From Micrococcaceae bacterium UBA6021 (GTDB taxonomy: Bacteria; Actinomycetota; Actinomycetes; Actinomycetales; Micrococcaceae): a stretch of DNA of 8,119 nucleotides. Position 1 is the stretch's first letter, and each line of letters starts with the position of its first letter. The DNA lies in the NCBI GenBank assembly GCA_002427975.1, contig DIZT01000283.1, positions 18,046 through 26,164 on the forward strand, read 5' to 3'. Below, in pieces: positions 6,748 through 8,119 of this stretch. The translations under genes were made by a program, and so were the position numbers. The notes under the pieces were generated by a model, which ran no database searches, had not been told where the DNA came from, and was given only the letters and a program-made list of their open reading frames with translations.

Positions 6748-8119
6748 CTAGTCCTCTTCTGTTGATGCTGGGGTACTTGAGGAATCTGCCGTGGCCGCCT
6801 GGGCAAGTTCTGCCGAGCGTGTGCCGGGGCGGTTGGCAACAACCCAGCCTTCGGCATTGCGCTGGGCAGCAACGGACAGGACGAGCGCCCCGGGCGGGAC
6901 GTCCTTGCGGATCACCGCGCCGGCGCCGCTGTAGGCACCGTCCCCCACGGTGACCGGGGCAACAAACACTGTGTTGGAGCCGGTGCGGACGCCCGAGCCG
7001 ATCACCGTGCGGTGCTTCTTCTCGCCGTCGTAATTGGCCGTGATGTTGCCGCAGCCAATGTTGGTGTCCTCGCCAATCTCAGCGTCGCCCGCGTAGCCGA
7101 GGTGGGACAGTTTGGAGCCGCGCCCGATGGTGACGTTCTTGGTTTCGTAGAACGCGCCGATCTTGCCCGTTTCGCCGAGCACCGTGCCGGGCCGCAGGTA
7201 CGTAAAGGGGCCGACGGCGGCGTCCGCGCCGATCACGGCTCCGGAACCGTGGGTGCGGGTCACCGTGGCTCCCGCGCCGATGCGGACATCGGTCAGGGTT
7301 GAGTCAGGGCCGACGACGGCGTCCCTCGCCACAGTGGTGGCGCCGTGCAACTGCGTGTTGGGCAGGATGCGGACGTCCGGCTCCAGCGTGACGGTGGAAT
7401 CGATCCAGGTGGTGGCGGGGTCAACCACGGTGACACCGGCCCGCATCCAGGCTTCAACGGTTCGGCGGTTCAGCTCCGCGCCAAGGGCGGAGAGCTGCAC
7501 ACGGTCGTTGGCGCCCTCCACCTGCCAGCGGTCTTCGGTGACGACGGCGGCAACCCGGCCGCCTGCCCGCCGCGCGAGGCCCAGGACGTCGGTGAGGTAC
7601 TTTTCGCCCTGCGAATTGTCAGTAGTGATGTGGACCAGTGCGTCGCGGAGGATCTCGGCGTCGAAGGCGTAGATGCCGGAGTTGACCTCATGGATCAGGC
7701 GTTCGGCCTCCGTTGCGTCCTTGTGCTCGCGGATGCCGGTCACGGAACCGTCATCGCCGCGCAGGATGCGCCCGTATCCCGTGGCGTCATCCAGCAGTGC
7801 AGTCAGCACGGTAACGGCGTTGGACTCGCGTTCGTGCGTCGCCACCAGGTCCGCCAGCAGGCTGCCGGTGAGGAGGGGAACATCACCGTAGGTCACTACC
7901 ACCGTGCCCGCGAGTTTTTCCTGGGCATCCAGGGCGTGCACGGCCACCTCAACGGCGCGGCCGGTGCCGGGGACGTCGTCCTGGTCCACGATCAGGGCTT
8001 CCGGGTCCAGCCCGTTCAGGTGGCGGGCCACCAGGTCGCGCTCGTGGCGGACCACGAGGGCCAGCCGTCCGGGATTGATGCTGCGGGCGGCCAGGAGGGC
8101 GTGCCCCACCATGGACCGG
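6748..8119 (-). CDS. glmU: Bifunctional GlmU: GlcN-1-P acetyltransferase / GlcNAc-1-P uridylyltransferase (N-terminus outside window)
   Basis: GlmU makes UDP-GlcNAc, the precursor of peptidoglycan, in two steps: acetylation of GlcN-1-P with acetyl-CoA, then uridylylation with UTP. The right edge cuts off the first residues, including the expected LAAGxGTRM nucleotide loop. The Met at 8112 is internal, since the frame continues upstream as RS-MVGHAL, typical of the family. Numbering from that Met: GTGRAVEVA (49-57) and YGDVPLL (75-81) in the uridylyltransferase domain, EVNSGIYAFD (142-151), WQVEGANDR (196-204), then hexapeptide repeats of the left-handed beta-helix (about 230-400). Acetyltransferase residues are in place: YLRPGT (305-310), KLSHLGY with the catalytic His337 (E. 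coli H363), and NITANYDGEKK (356-366). A Ser/Thr/Ala-rich acidic tail (about 436-454) looks disordered. The stop codon is 5 bases from prs. Confidence 0.97.
   Translation of the reverse strand, partial: RSMVGHALLAARSINPGRLALVVRHERDLVARHLNGLDPEALIVDQDDVPGTGRAVEVAVHALDAQEKLAGTVVVTYGDVPLLTGSLLADLVATHERESNAVTVLTALLDDATGYGRILRGDDGSVTGIREHKDATEAERLIHEVNSGIYAFDAEILRDALVHITTDNSQGEKYLTDVLGLARRAGGRVAAVVTEDRWQVEGANDRVQLSALGAELNRRTVEAWMRAGVTVVDPATTWIDSTVTLEPDVRILPNTQLHGATTVARDAVVGPDSTLTDVRIGAGATVTRTHGSGAVIGADAAVGPFTYLRPGTVLGETGKIGAFYETKNVTIGRGSKLSHLGYAGDAEIGEDTNIGCGNITANYDGEKKHRTVIGSGVRTGSNTVFVAPVTVGDGAYSGAGAVIRKDVPPGALVLSVAAQRNAEGWVVANRPGTRSAELAQAATADSSSTPASTEED

Noticed and set aside
8110..8112. ATG at 8112 as the glmU start
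   Set aside because: The frame stays open to the window edge, and the residues before it (RS) match the family's internal G-x-SM segment. The N-terminal nucleotide-binding loop must lie outside the window.

Overview
The window is high-GC DNA and every gene I can support is read from the minus strand, so transcription runs from high to low coordinates. The long plus-strand open frames are antisense shadows. Gene order and protein signatures (a GlmU - Prs - L25/Ctc - peptidyl-tRNA hydrolase series, and an actinobacterial-type PRPP synthetase) point to an actinomycete. Arthrobacter, Pseudarthrobacter or another Micrococcaceae is my best guess, made from general resemblance and not from a search.

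The upper half (about 4270-8119) is a chromosomal housekeeping block. A glmU gene cut by the right edge makes UDP-GlcNAc for the cell wall. Five bases after its stop comes prs, which makes PRPP for nucleotide, His, Trp and NAD synthesis. A strong 11-bp hairpin closes prs and a 239-base non-coding leader follows. Then come rplY (ribosomal protein L25/Ctc) and, after a 77-base gap with two competing hairpins, pth (peptidyl-tRNA hydrolase). L25 and Pth both serve translation and are plausibly co-transcribed.

The lower half (1-4151) holds two large STAND-type regulators in tandem. The first (1413-4151, 912 aa) is complete: an N-terminal P-loop ATPase, a long helical-repeat middle and a C-terminal LuxR-type DNA-binding domain. 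The second (from about 1426 past the left edge) is a paralogue by direct comparison. It overlaps the first by about 14 bases.

Two details deserve attention. The second regulator has no ATG, GTG or TTG in frame upstream of its conserved N-terminal part, but a CTG preceded by a good Shine-Dalgarno-like sequence sits right in the overlap. The first regulator lacks the second acidic residue of its Walker B motif while the second keeps it, which suggests division of labour within the pair. The ligand and target genes cannot be read from the sequence. I found no mobile elements, CRISPR arrays, tRNA or rRNA genes.
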